Positions 62,101 through 64,000 of a stretch of 64,000 bases of DNA are shown here, one piece after another. The position numbers and the translations under genes are program-made. The notes beneath the pieces are model-generated. The model had not been told where the DNA came from and ran no database searches. It saw only the letters and a list, made by a program, of their open reading frames with translations. Source of the DNA: Castellaniella sp044508625 (lineage in GTDB: Bacteria; Pseudomonadota; Gammaproteobacteria; Burkholderiales; Burkholderiaceae_B). Position 1 is the stretch's first letter. Every line of letters begins with the position of its first letter. Where the stretch lies: assembly GCA_044508625.1 (NCBI GenBank), contig JBIQHJ010000011.1, forward strand, positions 1 through 64,000. Reading direction: 5' to 3'.

Positions 62101-62669
62101 ATGCCTGGCGCGACGAGGTCCGGCGCGTGGCGCCCACGCCGCTCGCCCGGCTGGCCCCCTCGCGCGGGCCCCAGTGGATCGCCGGGGTGCTGGCTTCGGT
62201 GCGCCCGCGCATGACGCGCCGCGGCCGCATGCTGTATGCGCTGCTCGACGACGGCACCGCGCAGGTCGAGGTGGCGATCTTCAACGAGCTCTACGAGCAG
62301 TACCGCCAGCGCCTCAAGGAGGACCGCCTGCTGGTGATCCACGGCCGGGTCAGCCACGACGATTATTCGGGCGGCCTGCGGGTCTCGGCCGACGATCTGT
62401 ACGATTTGCAGCGCATCCGCGAATCGCGGGCGCAGTCGCTGCGCCTGGCCCTGCCGGAGGCGGCCGACGTGCGCATCCTGCGCGAGCTGCTCGAGCCCTG
62501 GCGCGCGCAGCCGGGCGAGGGCGTCCCGGTCGAGATCCGGCTGCGCCGGCCCGCGTTCTCGTGCGCATTGCGGCTTGGCGAGGACTGGCGCGTGCGCATG
62601 GACGACGAGCTGATCGCGGGGGCGCGCCGCTGGCTGTCCGCCGACAATGTGCAGGTGAACTACGGATGA
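59187..62669 (+). CDS. dnaE: DNA polymerase III alpha subunit
   Basis: The replicative polymerase catalytic subunit, 1160 residues as in E. coli. The N-terminal PHP domain starts FVHLRAHSEFSVVDGIARIPDLV. The polymerase palm has the catalytic aspartates in MPDFDVDFCQDNR and VKFDFLGLRNLTIL, and GPGRGSGAGSLVAYSL. The tandem HhH and OB domains follow (WIAGVLASVRPRMTRRG). Two ATGs (59187 and 59193) are possible. Its stop overlaps the downstream glycosyltransferase start by four bases, coupling replication and envelope genes in an operon. Confidence 0.97.
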   Translation: MTMNPDTPLFVHLRAHSEFSVVDGIARIPDLVGRAVAFGQPALALTDLGNLFGLIKFYKAARKAGIKPIAGCDAWLQNPADRDKPHRIVLLASGHGAYLALCELLSRAWTENGYRGRAELRREWLDGASGLIVLSGGRAGDVGQALEAGRAEEAAQLARRWAADFPGSFFIELQRAGFDGDEAYVQAAVRLAAAEGLPVVATHPIQFIERGDFRAHEARVCIAEGELLGNPRRVRRFTPEQYMPDSIEMARRFADVPSALANTVQIARRCNLTLELGHPQLPRFPTPDGVTLDDYLHELARQGLERRLVQLYPDEDERARRAPAYRERLELECKTIIGMGFPGYFLIVQDFINWGKSHGVPVGPGRGSGAGSLVAYSLGITDLDPLRYDLLFERFLNPERVSMPDFDVDFCQDNRERVIDYVKEKYGREAVSQIATFGTLGAKAVVRDVGRVLEMPYSVCDNLSKMIPFNPADPWTLDRTLAQEPAFKERYDSDEEIRALIDLARPLEGLTRNIGMHAGGVLIAPGKLTDFCPLYCQPGSESSVVSQFDKDDVEAAGLVKFDFLGLRNLTILDWAVRYVRQFNPGKRDFDLMSLPLDDPATYALLSEANTTAVFQLESRGMKELLKDMRPNTFEDVIALLALFRPGPLESGMVVDFVNRKHGRAEVDYFHPDLEPVLKSTYGVIVYQEQVMLISQIIGGYSLGGADLLRRAMGKKKPEEMAKHRVTFQEGAVAKGYDAELAAHLFDLMEKFAGYGFNKSHSAAYALISYQTAWLKVHHPAEFLAATMLSDMDDTDKVQVFWRDAVANKVAVLPPDINASAYRFEPVEDECTARGEPPRTIRYGLGAVKGTGQSAVEEILRAREAGGPFASLFDFCARVDRHTVNRRCIEALIRAGAFDTLEPNRAALIETLGSAIEAAEQAERNANQASLFDDDAGQVVAGELARVAPWDLQTRLTEEKTALGFYFSGHLFDAWRDEVRRVAPTPLARLAPSRGPQWIAGVLASVRPRMTRRGRMLYALLDDGTAQVEVAIFNELYEQYRQRLKEDRLLVIHGRVSHDDYSGGLRVSADDLYDLQRIRESRAQSLRLALPEAADVRILRELLEPWRAQPGEGVPVEIRLRRPAFSCALRLGEDWRVRMDDELIAGARRWLSADNVQVNYG

Positions 62670-63772
62670 GGCCCCTGCGCATCCTGCATGCCGAGGCGGC
62701 CACGGGGTTCGGCGGCCAGGAGCAATACATTTTTCGCCTGCTGCACGCCCTGCGGGCGCGCGGCCATCACGTGCAGGCCGTCTGCCAGCCGCATGCGCGC
62801 CTCGGGCCGGCCCTGCGCGAGGCCGGCTTCCAGGTGGACATCCTGGCCATGGACGGCGCCTGGAACCACCTCAAGGGTCTGCCGCGCCTGGTGCGCCTGC
62901 TGCGGCGCGGCGCCTTCGACGTGGTCAACACCCACAGCCGCCGCGATACCCTGCTGGTGGGGGCCGCGGCGCGCCTGGCCGGGGTGCCGCTGATCGTGCG
63001 CACCCGCCACCTGGCCAAGCCGGTGGGCTCCCTCCTGTCCTATACCCGCGTCCCCCGGCGCGTGATCGCGGCCAGCCAGTTCGTGCGCCGCCATCTCATC
63101 GAGCGCGGCGTGCCGCCGGGGCACGCGGCGGTGGTCTATCCGGCCGTCGATTTCCCGGATCCCATGCCCGCCCCCGTGCTGCGGGCCGAGCTCGGCCTGG
63201 GGCCGGAGGCGGTGGTGGTCGGCAGCGTGGGCGTGCTGCGCAAGGAAAAAGGGCACGCCGAGCTGATCGAGGCCATGCGGCCCTTGTTCGCGCGCCATCC
63301 CGGCCTGCGCCTGGTCATCGTCGGCGGCGGCTCGCCGGCCCTGGAGCGCCTGCGGGACGAGGTCCGCGGCCTGGGCCTGGAGGGGCGCGTCCACCTGCTC
63401 GGCCAGCGCGGCGACGTGCCGGCCCTGCTGCCGGATTTCGACATCTTCGCGCTCGCCACCCACATCGAGGCCTCGGGCACCGCCTTCGTCGAGGCGGGGG
63501 CGGCCGGCCTGCCGGTCGTGGGGACGCGCGTGGGCGGCGTGCCCGAGATGATGGAGGAGGGCGCCAGCGGCCTGCTGGTGCCGCTGTTCGACGTCCCGGC
63601 GCTGACCGGGGCGCTCGAGCGCCTGGTCGCCGATCCCGGCCTGCGCGCCCGCATGGGCGCGGCCGGGCGGCGTTATTGCCTCGACTCGGGCCGCTTCACC
63701 CGCGAAACCCTCGGCCGTGAGACCGAGGCCTGCTACCTGCGCTGGCTGGAGGAGCTCGCATGGCGTCCGTAG
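62666..63772 (+). CDS. Glycosyltransferase family 4
   Basis: A GT-B fold retaining glycosyltransferase of 368 residues. The N-terminal half starts LRILHAEAATGFGGQEQYIF; the donor-binding half has VGSVGVLRKEKGHAELIEA, RLVIVGGGSPALERL, and EASGTAFVEAGAAGLPVVGT with the GT4 Glu motif. It overlaps dnaE by 4 bp and the polysaccharide deacetylase by 13 bp. A surface-glycan or LPS-core role is inferred from the downstream deacetylase and from similar genes after dnaE in Bordetella. Confidence 0.87.
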   Translation: MRPLRILHAEAATGFGGQEQYIFRLLHALRARGHHVQAVCQPHARLGPALREAGFQVDILAMDGAWNHLKGLPRLVRLLRRGAFDVVNTHSRRDTLLVGAAARLAGVPLIVRTRHLAKPVGSLLSYTRVPRRVIAASQFVRRHLIERGVPPGHAAVVYPAVDFPDPMPAPVLRAELGLGPEAVVVGSVGVLRKEKGHAELIEAMRPLFARHPGLRLVIVGGGSPALERLRDEVRGLGLEGRVHLLGQRGDVPALLPDFDIFALATHIEASGTAFVEAGAAGLPVVGTRVGGVPEMMEEGASGLLVPLFDVPALTGALERLVADPGLRARMGAAGRRYCLDSGRFTRETLGRETEACYLRWLEELAWRP

Positions 63773-64000
63773 TCACCGTTCCCGTGCTCATGTACCACCA
63801 CGTCCGCCCGGGCGGCGGCATGATCGCCACGACACCCGAGCATTTCGAGGACCAGCTCCGCTGGCTGGCCAGGCGCGGCTACACCGCCCTGGGGGCCGAC
63901 GAGTTCGCGCGCCACCTGCGCGAGGGCGGCGCGCCGCGCCGCTCGGTGCTGATCACCTTCGACGACGGCTATCTCGACAACTGGGTGTACGCCGCGCCCC
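63760..64000 (+). CDS. Polysaccharide deacetylase (3' truncated by window)
   Basis: The visible 80 residues start MASVVTVPVLMYHHVRPGGGM and include the NodB-domain motif SVLITFDDGYLDNW, whose aspartates bind metal in carbohydrate esterase family 4. It probably removes acetyl groups from a GlcNAc-containing glycan, possibly in LPS. The ATG at 63760 lies within the last codons of the glycosyltransferase, a 13-bp overlap. The rest of the gene lies beyond base 64000. Confidence 0.85.
   Translation, partial: MASVVTVPVLMYHHVRPGGGMIATTPEHFEDQLRWLARRGYTALGADEFARHLREGGAPRRSVLITFDDGYLDNWVYAAP

Noticed and set aside
59073..62357. Open frame of 1094 codons on the minus strand opposite dnaE
   Set aside because: Same antisense bias; no domains recognisable.

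Overview
The window is a dense, roughly 70% GC bacterial chromosome segment of conserved housekeeping genes. Gene families and local orders (infB-rbfA-truB-typA; xseB-ispA-dxs-folE2; rpsF-priB-rpsR-rplI-dnaB; argA next to hrpA) point to a betaproteobacterium of the order Burkholderiales, most like the Alcaligenaceae (Bordetella/Achromobacter relatives). This assignment is inferred from protein families and gene order recalled from related genomes; no database search was run. No rRNA, tRNA, CRISPR, prophage or insertion sequence was recognised.

Layout: 1-6871, a translation block (infB 5'-truncated by the window edge, rbfA, truB, typA) followed by an esterase-acetyltransferase fusion. 7050-10098, a histidine/basic amino acid ABC importer on the minus strand. 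10281-13674, a LOG-family gene and polA, divergent, with overlapping start codons. 13711-19328, Na/Pi transporter, htpX, a DMT exporter, a sulfurtransferase and a Rieske oxygenase. 19528-23434, isoprenoid precursor synthesis (xseB-ispA-dxs) plus folE2. 23515-26661, the rpsF-priB-rpsR-rplI operon, a structured terminator region, and dnaB. 26821-31805, pdxA, a PIN-PhoH ATPase with an 18-bp coding repeat array, bcp, a Mth938-like gene and an M23 peptidase. 32144-36972, alaC-hom-thrC-arginase. 37212-40242, squalene synthesis (hpnC-hpnD-hpnE). 40312-44487, alr, an SDR, radA and a Kdo-kinase-like gene. 44556-48655, a putrescine ABC importer (potF-G-H-I) broken by an assembly gap. 48812-49589, a broken or chimeric rpiA across a second gap. 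49921-53862, phoU, yggX and LPS-type sugar genes (rmlD, rmlB, a family 25 glycosyltransferase). 53879-64000, argA, hrpA, dnaE, a glycosyltransferase and a polysaccharide deacetylase cut by the window end.

Genes are packed in short operons with many 4-bp ATGA/TTGA stop-start overlaps, implying translational coupling (truB/typA, xseB/ispA, dxs/folE2, hom/thrC, hpnC/D/E, potG/H/I, rmlB/D).

The window looks like core genome, and I see no clear new defence or biosynthetic system. The unusual layer is GC-rich tandem duplication at many scales: degenerate 20-bp, 38-bp and about 55-bp repeats in spacers, an 18-bp array encoding 15 hexapeptides in the PhoH protein, and low-complexity inserts in loops of otherwise conserved enzymes. 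Also notable are a run of hairpins ending in a strong terminator between rplI and dnaB, and two scaffold joins, one an exact 55-bp contig overlap, the other apparently joining two different rpiA genes.
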